Shown here in pieces: positions 44,169-52,936 of a DNA stretch of 64,000 nt (positions are counted from its first letter, which is position 1; every line of letters starts with the position of its first letter). The notes below the pieces were generated by a model. It worked only from the letters and a program-made list of their open reading frames with translations. It was not told the DNA's origin and ran no database searches. Origin of the DNA: Bacteroidales bacterium (GTDB taxonomy: Bacteria; Bacteroidota; Bacteroidia; Bacteroidales; UBA10428). The stretch spans positions 62,001 through 126,000 of the forward strand of contig JAFGVA010000121.1 of the NCBI GenBank assembly GCA_016938235.1. Reading direction: 5' to 3'. The translations under genes were made by a program, and so were the position numbers.

Positions 44169-45491
44169 TTAAAACAACCAATCGAGGTTGATATACAGTC
44201 CGGAGCTACCATCTCTTTCATCAAGCGCGACTCCGTAATCAACCGCTACAATAAAGTTTTCATTCAAAGCCACTCTGAAACCGCCCCCGACACTTTGATG
44301 CAAGCCCTCTCCACCGGTAACAATAGCAGGCCAGGCTGTTGTTGGCTGTATGTCATAGTCTCTTGTTACCAGGCCTAAATCGGTGAAACCACTTAGGGCC
44401 AGGTAAACATTTTGATTGAGTACTTCGCCCCTGAAGAATTTCCAGCGCAGTTCAAAATTTCCAAAAGCAACATCGTTACCAACAACCCGATCGCGAAGAA
44501 TTCCTCTCATAGTTTTTGAACCGCCGAAACCATCACGATCTGTAGATCTTCCGTAATTCAGTTGAAATGGTAACATATAGCTGGGTACTTCGCCTGCCAG
44601 TATTCCCTGGTAACCAACTCTGTATGCAAACGATAACCTGTCGGGCAGAAGAGTAAAATATTGACGATGAGTGAGAGCATATCTAAGATAAGAAGGGCTT
44701 TCACCTAAAAAACCCGGATCGTAATAAAACACCAGGCTGGTCCATACTCCATGCATGGGGTTAGGTTCATTGTCTCTTGTGTCATAAACTGCTCCAAATT
44801 TTATAAAGGTGCTTGAACCACCGTCGGTATATTCTTCGGGTAATACCCCGGAAGAGATATATTCCCCATAAAGGCCTCCATTAATTGCAGGAAGCAGTTT
44901 TTCGGTTTTACCTTCGTTTAGCTTAGCAATATCTACAGTATCTAACTTCACATTATAATGACTTATACCAGCAATCCAACTTAAATCCGGGTGCATTAAT
45001 TTCCCCTGAAAATCGGCTCTCAGTCTTAAAAGTTTCCGGTCTTGCCGGTAATATACCCTTGACCTGTATTCAGTAGTTGAATTATCTTCAAAATTGGCAT
45101 TGTATAGGGCATTATATCCGTTAAAACCATAAAAATCAAGGGCTTGTTCGGTAAGGTAGCTTACCTCACCAGAAACCCTGACTCCGGGAATAAGATATTT
45201 TGAATCGTATGTGGCTTGTGTGATTCCGCTACCTTTTGTTGTTCTCGACCATTCGAGATATATTGAGTGCCTGTAATCGGGGTAGGTTGTTCCATCTCCA
45301 TAATCGTAAAAATTTACCAAACCACCGTATTTAAAACCAATATCGCTATCGTAGGCTATTGCTGGTACTGCACCAAATGTCCATCCTGTCTTTGTTTTTT
45401 TCTCTTCAGTTTTTGTACTATCGGCCGGTGATGCAATAGCCACCTGAAGCAATGCAAGAGCAACTAATAAAAGAAAAGTCTTTTTTACCAT
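44169..45491 (-). CDS. BamA/TamA-like outer-membrane barrel without POTRA domains
   Basis: 440 residues. Signal peptide (MVKKTFLLLVALALLQVAIA), then an Omp85-type barrel over the rest: GGSKTMRGILRDRVVGNDVA carries the RG motif of the family and FELRWKFFRGEVLN follows it; the C-terminal strand ends in YINLDWLF. No POTRA domain precedes the barrel, unlike BamA or TamA. Surface-antigen D15-like single barrels of this size are common in Bacteroidota; their function is unknown. First gene of the unit with MFS and wbuC. A second ATG four codons upstream is possible. Confidence 0.85.
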   Translation of the reverse strand: MVKKTFLLLVALALLQVAIASPADSTKTEEKKTKTGWTFGAVPAIAYDSDIGFKYGGLVNFYDYGDGTTYPDYRHSIYLEWSRTTKGSGITQATYDSKYLIPGVRVSGEVSYLTEQALDFYGFNGYNALYNANFEDNSTTEYRSRVYYRQDRKLLRLRADFQGKLMHPDLSWIAGISHYNVKLDTVDIAKLNEGKTEKLLPAINGGLYGEYISSGVLPEEYTDGGSSTFIKFGAVYDTRDNEPNPMHGVWTSLVFYYDPGFLGESPSYLRYALTHRQYFTLLPDRLSFAYRVGYQGILAGEVPSYMLPFQLNYGRSTDRDGFGGSKTMRGILRDRVVGNDVAFGNFELRWKFFRGEVLNQNVYLALSGFTDLGLVTRDYDIQPTTAWPAIVTGGEGLHQSVGGGFRVALNENFIVAVDYGVALDERDGSSGLYINLDWLF

Positions 45492-45562
45492 TTTAATTAA
45501 CATTAAATTATGTTATACAATTCTTGTACCTGAAAGATACAAACTCATTTTTAACCCGGGTA

Positions 45563-46570
45563 TTAATTAATGGCAGAAATCTCTTTTTTTCCTGAGATAT
45601 CTATGTAGATTGAAAACTTTTGGCTTACATCAACTACTTCGGGTAGAAAATGTAAAGAAAATTCAACAAAACTTTTAACCCTGTTCTTTTTAAAGAAGTA
45701 GATTATTAAATCTGTACGGTTATAAAATTTGGCTGAGTATAATCCATCGCCAACCATTTGTATTTGTCCTTCGCCAAAATAATTAGTAGTTCGCAGGCCA
45801 AAAAAATTATAAGATGCATATAATTCGGTCAGACTACCAAGCCTGAGATCGGTATCATAAACATGTCTGAGTCTGTCATAAGAAAATGTAAGTCCTGTTT
45901 TAAAACAAAGTGAATCGAGAAAAGTGTTTTCCGACAGGTTTATTCCTCCGTGAAAAGTTAAGCCACCATTGTCGCGAATATGGTCGGTTGAGTCGGGTAT
46001 AGCCGTTCCTGCATAATGATACATCAGGAAGTTGTATTGTAAAAACCATTTTGCAGGCATTAAAGTACCTGTGCCGCCAATCAGGAATGTTTCTCTATCG
46101 GTTTCAGTCTGGCGTGATGTCCAGTCAAGCCAGGCAGTCTGACTTCCCCAGGGTTTTGAGAATTCGAGGTAAATACCTTCTACATTTGGTCGGTAATATT
46201 TAAAAGTGTCGGTTAACAATACATTTGGATGGGTAATTAAGTTTCTTCGTGAGAAAGAGCCCATATAAACTTTGGCATTCCGGCTTGCATGTCTGAAATA
46301 CATTGTCGGTTTTATATTTGCATACGCAGGTTTGCTTCCGTATTCATGTAAAAAGTTGAAACCTCCATAAAAACTGTTGTTTTCATCTACTAAAAAACCG
46401 GCAGATGCAAATATCTGGGTTCCCAGCATTGATTGAGGTTCTACATATTTATTAAAATACTCCCTGTTATCAAAAAAATTATCGGTACCGGCATTCCAGA
46501 TAAAATACTGAGAATAACTTATTTTCAGACAAAAAAATCCGATTATTAAGAGCAAATAAATCCTAATCAT
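45563..46570 (-). CDS. Exported outer-membrane type protein, unknown
   Basis: 335 residues. Signal peptide (IYLLLIIGFFCLKISYSQ), then a strand-rich part (MLGTQIFASAGFLVDENNSF, WGSQTAWLDWTSRQTE, FYNRTDLIIYFFKKNRVKS) typical of a barrel protein. I do not recognise the family. It lies 71 bases upstream of the BamA-like gene on the same strand and is divergent from the glycosyltransferase gene, 82 bases away. Confidence 0.65.
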   Translation of the reverse strand: MIRIYLLLIIGFFCLKISYSQYFIWNAGTDNFFDNREYFNKYVEPQSMLGTQIFASAGFLVDENNSFYGGFNFLHEYGSKPAYANIKPTMYFRHASRNAKVYMGSFSRRNLITHPNVLLTDTFKYYRPNVEGIYLEFSKPWGSQTAWLDWTSRQTETDRETFLIGGTGTLMPAKWFLQYNFLMYHYAGTAIPDSTDHIRDNGGLTFHGGINLSENTFLDSLCFKTGLTFSYDRLRHVYDTDLRLGSLTELYASYNFFGLRTTNYFGEGQIQMVGDGLYSAKFYNRTDLIIYFFKKNRVKSFVEFSLHFLPEVVDVSQKFSIYIDISGKKEISAIN

Positions 46571-46582
46571 ACAAACACAGTA

Positions 46583-46611
46583 TTGATTTAGTTTATAAAA
46601 TGTTATTTTTG
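46583..46611 (+). promoter_or_regulatory. Bacteroidota-type promoter of the GT39 gene
   Basis: TTG (46583-46585), 18-base spacer, TATTTTTG (46604-46611); the start codon follows 41 bases later. Both parts match the consensus. Confidence 0.55.
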
Positions 46612-46652
46612 GGATGGTTGAAACTGGCCATTAAATTACTTTCTTTCAGAAT

Positions 46653-48365
46653 ATGATAAAAGACTTTTGCCGGAAAATAGATGAATATAAGTATCCCATA
46701 AGAATAATCTGGATCTTTTTGGCAATATGGCTGGCAGTAAACCTTATTCAATCTGCTTTTACTGAGCTTCATCCCGACGAAGCATACTATTGGATGTATT
46801 CCAGGTGGCTGGCCTGGGGGTATTTCGATCATCCTCCCATGATTGCTTTTCTGGTAAAAACAGGATACCTTTTATTTAAAAATGAATTAGGGGTAAGGCT
46901 TTTAACCTCTATTATGGGTGCAGGTACTTTGTACTTTATTTACCTTTTAGTTAAGGATCAGCTAAAGAACCTGTCGGTTTTAATTCTGCTTTTGCTTTCT
47001 GTTCTCATTGTTCAGAGCCATATTGGTGGTTTTCTTGCAATTCCGGATTTACCATTAGTATTTTTCTCAGTTGTGTTTCTGTATTTGTATAAGAAGTATG
47101 TCGACCAGGATAATTTCACATTAGCTGTTTTACTGGGTGTTGTAGCCAGTTTGATGCTTTACAGTAAATACCATGCAGTACTGGTTTTGTTTTTTACCCT
47201 TATATCTAACCTGAAACTTTTTCGCAGGCTTAGTTTCTGGATTATTCCCATAATTATAATTCTGGCATTATTGCCTCATTTGTTCTGGCAAATAAAGAAT
47301 AATTTTCCAACATTCGAATATCATTTGATAAGTCGCTCATCAGCCTATAAATTAGACCATTCAATTAATTATCTGTATAGCCAGTTGTTAATATCCGGCC
47401 CCCTTATAGGAATAATCATTTATTATCATTCGTTTAAGCTAAAGGTGAAAGATAATTTATTCTTACGGGCTCTTAAATTCAATTTTATTGGTTTTATGGC
47501 TTTTTTCTTTTTAATGAGCTTCAAAGGGCATGTAGAACCACACTGGACTGCTGTTGCTTACATAGCCGGCATTGTGCTTACAACAATCAGTATTCAAAAT
47601 AATGAGAAAGCAAAGAAATGGCTTCGTGTTTTAGTATTACCCACGGTATTGTTGTTTTTATTAATCAGATTTATACTGATTTTCGATGTATTACCGGATT
47701 CGGTAAAAATTGACAAGGATTTTCATAACTGGGATGCATGGGCTGATGTAATAAAAAAAAGAGCGGATGGTAAAAAGGTAGTCTTTGTCGACTCCTTTCA
47801 AAGGCCATCAAAATATGCCTTTTATACAGGAGGAGATTTTGTTCATGTGCTGAATTCAATTCATTATCGTAAAAATCAGTTCGATATCTGGCATGGCGAA
47901 GATAGTATTCAGGGCAGATCTGTGTTATTAATGAAAAGTTACATACCTAACGATACACTGATAACGTCAAATGGAGAGTTCAGAATAAAAGATTATGATA
48001 AGTTTTATTCTTATTTTAATATTAAGATAAAGCCAGATTGCAAGCGAATTAAGGCTGTCCCTGAGCAAGAGCTAGATATTTCTATTGAAATTGAGAATAC
48101 AAGAAATGACACCTTGAAATTCAGAAGCTCCGAGCCGGGATTTGCGCCCAGAATTGTTTTGAATTTTCACGATGGCAAACATTTTCTGAGTCCGCAGCAA
48201 TTGCAGTTTTTAACCGGAGATATTTTAGTTGGTGAGTCTGAAGAAATGAATTTGCATTTTACTGCGCCGCCTGTAAAAGGAGTTTATTATTGTTATCTGT
48301 CTATAAATAACGATCGTTTGAGGCCCCCATTAAACAGTAAGCCGTTTGAATTAATCGTTGAATAA
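46653..48365 (+). CDS. ArnT-like (GT39/PMT_2) membrane glycosyltransferase with C-terminal beta domain
   Basis: 570 residues. The first about 360 residues have some 10 membrane helices with the GT-C motif ELHPDEAYYWMYSRW followed by YFDHPPMIAFL, as in ArnT and other polyprenyl-phosphate-sugar transferases; the catalytic acidic residue should be in HPDEAY. A soluble periplasmic part follows (about 365-570) whose last 110 residues (KRIKAVPEQELDISIEIENT, TAPPVKGVYYCYLSINNDR) look like an Ig-type beta-sandwich. It would move sugars to lipid or protein acceptors on the periplasmic side; sugar and acceptor unknown. Confidence 0.85.
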   Translation: MIKDFCRKIDEYKYPIRIIWIFLAIWLAVNLIQSAFTELHPDEAYYWMYSRWLAWGYFDHPPMIAFLVKTGYLLFKNELGVRLLTSIMGAGTLYFIYLLVKDQLKNLSVLILLLLSVLIVQSHIGGFLAIPDLPLVFFSVVFLYLYKKYVDQDNFTLAVLLGVVASLMLYSKYHAVLVLFFTLISNLKLFRRLSFWIIPIIIILALLPHLFWQIKNNFPTFEYHLISRSSAYKLDHSINYLYSQLLISGPLIGIIIYYHSFKLKVKDNLFLRALKFNFIGFMAFFFLMSFKGHVEPHWTAVAYIAGIVLTTISIQNNEKAKKWLRVLVLPTVLLFLLIRFILIFDVLPDSVKIDKDFHNWDAWADVIKKRADGKKVVFVDSFQRPSKYAFYTGGDFVHVLNSIHYRKNQFDIWHGEDSIQGRSVLLMKSYIPNDTLITSNGEFRIKDYDKFYSYFNIKIKPDCKRIKAVPEQELDISIEIENTRNDTLKFRSSEPGFAPRIVLNFHDGKHFLSPQQLQFLTGDILVGESEEMNLHFTAPPVKGVYYCYLSINNDRLRPPLNSKPFELIVE

Positions 48366-48503
48366 CGAGCGTTTTATCAGATGTTTTTTCTATCTTCGAG
48401 CTGATTTTTTCAAATTAATTATTAATTCTTGAGTAAATACTGTGTGCACTGGTAGAGAAAAGAGGAATTAACATTTAATTGATTAAACATAAATAAACAA
48501 ACT

Positions 48504-48908
48504 GTGATTCCAACCGATCAATCAATTTCATGGCATGGCCTGAATTTTCTCATTGCAGATGATGATGTATATAGTCATCTCCTGCTTGAAAGGGCTTTTT
48601 TGCGTACAGGAGTTAAAATACATCACGCTTATAATGGTATAGAGGCCCTTAAAATTTTACTTGAGCAGGATATTGATGTTGCCATAGTAGATATTATTAT
48701 GCCCGGATACGATGGAATGGAAGTTGTGGAAAAATCGAGGCAGCATTGTCAAAACACATTATTTTTAGCATATACAGCAGATATTCTTCGTGTTAATAAG
48801 GCAGTTTGTTTGCAAAAAGGTTTTGACGCCTGTTATACAAAACCTATGTTGCCCTACAGGCTGATGAGTGAAATCGATAAGTTAGTTGCTGTTAGAAAAG
48901 TGCTATAG
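48504..48908 (+). CDS. Stand-alone response-regulator receiver protein (GTG start)
   Basis: 134 residues, receiver domain only. LIADDDVYSH gives the acidic pocket, D in AIVDIIMPGYDGME is the phosphorylation site, T in LAYTAD and K in CYTKPM complete the active site. The start is a GTG at 48504. No kinase gene is next to it; it follows a glycosyltransferase by 138 bases and converges with murF with a small overlap. Similar single-domain receivers serve phosphorelays, for example with hybrid kinases such as the one at 18.7-20.8 kb, but that link is speculation. Confidence 0.85.
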   Translation: MIPTDQSISWHGLNFLIADDDVYSHLLLERAFLRTGVKIHHAYNGIEALKILLEQDIDVAIVDIIMPGYDGMEVVEKSRQHCQNTLFLAYTADILRVNKAVCLQKGFDACYTKPMLPYRLMSEIDKLVAVRKVL

Positions 48909-50186
48909 AAAATCAATTAACCTTTCAAGCTTGTTGTATCTGGAGCCTTTAATAAGTATTAGTTTTTCTTTAATTTTTACTTCAGTAAGTTTATGAATAA
49001 GTTTATCAGTATCAGAATATACTTCTATCGGGTATTGATTTTCAAGCGACTTAAATTCATCGCCAATGAATATACAGTTAAGTTCGTTAGCTATAATTTT
49101 TTCCACCAGTTTTTTATGCTCCGCCTCACTGAATTCTCCCAGTTCTTTCATGCTGCCAAGAATTAACAGCTTATCCGGATTGTTCATGCTCTGAAGGCTG
49201 CTAATTGCAACTTCCATGCTACTTGGATTAGCATTATAGCTATCAAGAATTAATAGATTTGATTCGGTTTTTAAAATCTGAGAACGATTATTCTGTGGTG
49301 TAAACTCTTCAATGGCTGTTATTATATCATCAATTTGAACCTGAAAAAATAAACCAACAGAGGCTGCCGCCACAATATTTATGACATTATAGACACCGAA
49401 AAGCTGAGTAGAAAGCCATTTCTTGTCACCTTCCAGATATAGTTCAATATGCAGTTTTCCGTCAAAAGAATTATTGGAGGCGTAGCAATTTGTTTCAATG
49501 GAGCCATAGGGTACCACTTTGTTATATTCTGTCAGAAGAGAGTTTAATAAAGCATCTTCTTTATTGACAAAGATTGTTTTATTGTTTTCTTTTAAAAATG
49601 AATATAGCTCCGATTTTGCCTTTATAACACCTTCCGGGCCTCCAAAACCTTCAAGATGAGCTTTCCCGATATTAGTAATTAAACCATAGTCTGGCAGTGC
49701 AATTTCACATAACTCCTTTATTTCGCCAATATGATTAGCGCCCATTTCAACCACAAGTATCTCGGTGTTTTGCTTTGCTTTCAGAATTGTAAGTGGAACG
49801 CCAATGTGGTTGTTTAGATTGCCTGCTGTTGCAACTGTTATATATTTTTTTGATAATACACGCTGAATTAGTTCTTTACTTGTTGTTTTTCCGTTGGTGC
49901 CGGTAAGCGAGAACACCTTAAACCCACATGCAGTTCTGTGATATCGGGCAAGTTGGTGGAGTGTTTTCAGAACATCAGGTACCAGAATAGTATTAGAGTT
50001 TAAGTATTCAGCTTGATCTATTACAGCATAAGCGGCTCCTTTCTTTAAAGCATCTTCAGCAAATAGGTTACCATTAAAGTTTTCGCCTTTTAATGCAAAA
50101 AAAATCGAACCGGGAATAATATTTCTGGAGTCGGTTGATATTTGTTGGTTACATTCAATGTAACGTTTGTAAAGTCCGCTAATCAT
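48903..50186 (-). CDS. murF: UDP-MurNAc-tripeptide--D-Ala-D-Ala ligase
   Basis: 427 residues from the ATG at 50186 (MISGLYKRYIECNQQISTDS). Adds D-Ala-D-Ala to the peptidoglycan precursor. The ATP loop is SLTGTNGKTTSKELI, substrate and metal segments EMGANHIGEIKEL and NIGKAHLEGFGG, and LDSYNANPSSMEVA in the central domain. The gene follows gldJ on the same strand, but a terminator (50196-50227) lies between. Its 3' end overlaps the receiver gene on the other strand by six bases. Confidence 0.95.
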   Translation of the reverse strand: MISGLYKRYIECNQQISTDSRNIIPGSIFFALKGENFNGNLFAEDALKKGAAYAVIDQAEYLNSNTILVPDVLKTLHQLARYHRTACGFKVFSLTGTNGKTTSKELIQRVLSKKYITVATAGNLNNHIGVPLTILKAKQNTEILVVEMGANHIGEIKELCEIALPDYGLITNIGKAHLEGFGGPEGVIKAKSELYSFLKENNKTIFVNKEDALLNSLLTEYNKVVPYGSIETNCYASNNSFDGKLHIELYLEGDKKWLSTQLFGVYNVINIVAAASVGLFFQVQIDDIITAIEEFTPQNNRSQILKTESNLLILDSYNANPSSMEVAISSLQSMNNPDKLLILGSMKELGEFSEAEHKKLVEKIIANELNCIFIGDEFKSLENQYPIEVYSDTDKLIHKLTEVKIKEKLILIKGSRYNKLERLIDFL

Positions 50187-50195
50187 AAGGTGCAA

Positions 50196-50227
50196 AAATA
50201 AAAAAAGGCTGCTTATTCAGCAGCCTT
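50196..50227 (-). terminator. Terminator between gldJ and murF
   Basis: On the minus strand AAGGCTGCT (50219-50227) pairs with AGCAGCCTT (50205-50213) over a 5-base loop and is followed by a T-rich run. It ends 10 bases before the murF start, so murF needs read-through or its own promoter. The same arrangement occurs before murI. Confidence 0.85.
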
Positions 50228-50250
50228 GATTTTATATTTTATAAACTATT

Positions 50251-51747
50251 TTATTGTCCACCTTTTCCTGAAGGGCTACCTACCCTGGTCATAGCACATC
50301 TGAATCCAAGATCGTCTCTCGATGATTTTTCATCAAGGAAACGGCGTGTTCCTGGACTCATCCAGTAGGCTCTGTCTCTCCATGAGCCACCTTTATATAC
50401 CCTGCTTTGGTCTGAAACAAGCGAGCTTTCATCGTTCGGAGCCATTTTGTACATTCTTGTGGATCCTCTTTCCTGAACTTTTGCACCTGCAGACCAATCA
50501 CCACCTTCAATTATCGATGACTCGTGATCACCATCACGGTAGTTAATATAATCAGCTTTTTTATAGTTCCAGCGGTTTATGGCTTCTTCTTCAGGAACTT
50601 CAACATATTGTAAGCGTCCTAAGCTGTCTTTTTCAGCAGTATTACCTTCTTCGTCTTTTTTTAGTTGTTTGAAAACATTACCACGGAATGGGTTGAATTC
50701 ATCAACATCCTGGAAGGATAGTGGACGATAAACATCCTGCACCCATTCATTAACGTTACCAGCCATATTATATAAACCATAATCATTTGGCCAGTAAGAA
50801 TTAACAGGAGCCGGAATTGAGGCCTGGTCATTTAAATCACCGGCAACACCCATCATGTCACCACGTCCACGAACAAAGTTAGCACGCATTTCACCCCGGT
50901 TACTTTTTATGTCTTGTCTCACATTATGGCCATTCCATGGATATACTCTACGCTCGTAAACTCTTTCTTCGTATGAATTTCCGATCAATGCAAGTGCTGC
51001 ATATTCCCACTCAGCCTCCGAGGGCAACCTGTAGCGGGGCAGTAAAATACCATCTTCAAGTTGAACTCTTCTTGTTTCCTGATTTGGGTCAAGACTTGGC
51101 ATATTTTTATTTATAATACCTTCATATTGTCCGGCGAGATAGGAATCAGTATTAAAGTTTTCTTCATTAATCTGATTAGGATCCGGGCTTAAAATATCTT
51201 CGTCAATTAACAACTTTTCGTTAACACGGTCGGTTCTCCATACACAATAATCTGTTGCCTGAAGCCAGTTTACACCAACAACCGGATATTCGTTGTACGA
51301 TGGATGCCTGAAGTAATAAAGCACATAAGGCTCGTTGTACGCCAAAGGTCTTCTCCAAACCAAAGTATCAGGAAGTGCATTTCTGTGAACCTGCGGGTAA
51401 TCAACAAAAACCCTGTGTAACCAATAAAGATATTCTCTATAGTCAATGTTTCTTACTTCGGTTTCATCCATGTAAAAAGATGAAACTGTTACCCTACGTG
51501 GAACGTTGTTCCATTCATAAATAACATCTTGTTCAACACGTCCCATTGTAAAGGTACCACCTTCGATTAATACCAAACCAGGACCGGTTTTCTGTTCAAC
51601 AGAGGGTCTAACCTCAAATCCTCCATTATCTGGATCGTTGTATGCCCAACCTGTGGTTGTAGAGCCGCTTTTTGCTCCGCCTCCACATGAAATAAATAAA
51701 GTGGAAACCAGTGCTAAACTAGTGAAAACAGACAGCTTGAAGTTCAT
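50251..51747 (-). CDS. gldJ: Type IX secretion / gliding lipoprotein GldJ
   Basis: 498 residues. Lipoprotein signal (SLALVSTLFISCGGG), then a sulfatase-modifying-factor (FGE-sulfatase) domain: LIEGGTFTMGRVEQD, YRLPSEAEWEYAALALIG, NMAGNVNEWVQDVYRP, YKGGSWRDRAYWMSPGTRR and RDDLGFRCAMT near the end. GldK and GldJ both have this layout; the neighbours porU, porV and murF are those of gldJ in gliding Bacteroidota, while GldK normally lies with gldLMN. GldJ stabilises the secretion/gliding machinery at the outer membrane. Terminator behind, direct repeat in front. Confidence 0.85.
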   Translation of the reverse strand: MNFKLSVFTSLALVSTLFISCGGGAKSGSTTTGWAYNDPDNGGFEVRPSVEQKTGPGLVLIEGGTFTMGRVEQDVIYEWNNVPRRVTVSSFYMDETEVRNIDYREYLYWLHRVFVDYPQVHRNALPDTLVWRRPLAYNEPYVLYYFRHPSYNEYPVVGVNWLQATDYCVWRTDRVNEKLLIDEDILSPDPNQINEENFNTDSYLAGQYEGIINKNMPSLDPNQETRRVQLEDGILLPRYRLPSEAEWEYAALALIGNSYEERVYERRVYPWNGHNVRQDIKSNRGEMRANFVRGRGDMMGVAGDLNDQASIPAPVNSYWPNDYGLYNMAGNVNEWVQDVYRPLSFQDVDEFNPFRGNVFKQLKKDEEGNTAEKDSLGRLQYVEVPEEEAINRWNYKKADYINYRDGDHESSIIEGGDWSAGAKVQERGSTRMYKMAPNDESSLVSDQSRVYKGGSWRDRAYWMSPGTRRFLDEKSSRDDLGFRCAMTRVGSPSGKGGQ

Positions 51748-51771
51748 GATAAATAAATTTTATATATCTTA

Positions 51772-51800
51772 AATTTACAACAAATACTAATTTACAACAA
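51772..51800. repeat. Direct repeat upstream of gldJ
   Basis: AATTTACAACAA occurs twice (51772-51783 and 51789-51800), 17 bases apart from start to start, in the 66-bp gap between the PorP/SprF gene and gldJ. Two helical turns minus a few bases is a spacing seen for regulator half-sites; chance in AT-rich DNA cannot be excluded. Confidence 0.35.
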
Positions 51801-51813
51801 TTTTCTATTATAA

Positions 51814-52752
51814 CTATATTTTGGGACATTTTATTGCGCCCATCTTTTTTCTTCTTCCTTTATACTGTAATTTATATAAAAAAGTTACTTCGTGGGCTGT
51901 CATTTTTGGATTAATTGATACAGCCGAAGACAAATTTAGGTCATATGCATAAATAAACTCATAATTATCAAATAAAATTCCTAACAAAAGAGCAATACTA
52001 TTAACATTTAGTCCGGTTTGTGATATCAGAATTCCCGACTTTATATTGTAAAAGCCAAGGTTTATACCATAATTATAGCGTAAAAAATCTTCTGTAATAT
52101 AAACTTCTGCCATAGGTTCGATATAACCTGGCAATGTATTGTATCTGTTCGATTCGATATGTGACAGATAGCTTAAACATAAAGCCCGGTTCATAATGGG
52201 TTGATCAAGAAAGGGGTATATATTAACTATAGAAACACCAATGTTATGATCTTTCTGAAAAGTAAGTGTCATCCCGGCGTTTATAATTGGGTAATGGTTT
52301 TGTTCGCTTTGTAAATAAACAACCCCCGGATTCTCAAAATGCAAATTACTGTAGTCTAAACTTCTTAAATTATAACTGCCGTTTAAGCCAAAAGAAAGAT
52401 AATTTCTGTATGCTATCTTTATTTTATAGGAATAGTTTACTCCAACCGTTGTATTTGTTAAAAAACCTTTGTATTGCCTGTCGTGATTTAAAACAACACC
52501 AACATTACTGTTTAACGATGACATGGCATGGAAAAAAGCACCTCCATAGGTATTAAATAATCCATCTACAGGCCATTGATTGCGATAGTTCATCTGTAAT
52601 AATGAATTTTCATTAATGCTTGCAAGCGATGGGTTATTAAAAACAGCATTATTATAAAAATTCGAAGTGAAATAGTTTTGTGAATAAGTTACTGAACAGA
52701 AAACTAATGAGTTTAAAAATAAAATAATGTAGATTTTGAGACGGATTAACAT
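51814..52752 (-). CDS. PorP/SprF family type IX secretion outer-membrane protein
   Basis: 312 residues. Signal peptide (IILFLNSLVFCSVTYSQ), then NYFTSNFYNNAVFNNPSLAS, the hallmark N-terminus of the PorP/SprF family (NP followed by small residues), MNYRNQWP and many barrel strands. PorP/SprF proteins anchor or export type IX substrates, often paired with one particular large adhesin. The partner is not in view. It lies in front of gldJ on the same strand and is divergent from porU with 184 bases between, a region that must hold both promoters. Confidence 0.9.
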   Translation of the reverse strand: MLIRLKIYIILFLNSLVFCSVTYSQNYFTSNFYNNAVFNNPSLASINENSLLQMNYRNQWPVDGLFNTYGGAFFHAMSSLNSNVGVVLNHDRQYKGFLTNTTVGVNYSYKIKIAYRNYLSFGLNGSYNLRSLDYSNLHFENPGVVYLQSEQNHYPIINAGMTLTFQKDHNIGVSIVNIYPFLDQPIMNRALCLSYLSHIESNRYNTLPGYIEPMAEVYITEDFLRYNYGINLGFYNIKSGILISQTGLNVNSIALLLGILFDNYEFIYAYDLNLSSAVSINPKMTAHEVTFLYKLQYKGRRKKMGAIKCPKI

Positions 52753-52936
52753 TCTATTAATACTATTTCGATATAATAAAACGTTAAAAGTATTGTTTTA
52801 TTGAACAGTTTCGGTAATTGTAACTTAGTTTATTATAAAATATACTGTAAAAAAAATTGAAATTATCTTTATATGGGCTTAAGTTCGCAGACTTAAAAAT
52901 GTTTGTATTATATCAAAACAGAAAATTGCTTGTTGC

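Noticed and set aside
48366..48503. Possible terminator after the glycosyltransferase gene (ATCAG...CTGAT then T run)
   Set aside because: Only 5 bp of pairing over a long loop; too weak to call.
50251..51747. GldK instead of GldJ
   Set aside because: Both have the sulfatase-modifying-factor fold, but no gldL, gldM or gldN follows and murF, porU and porV are the usual gldJ neighbours.
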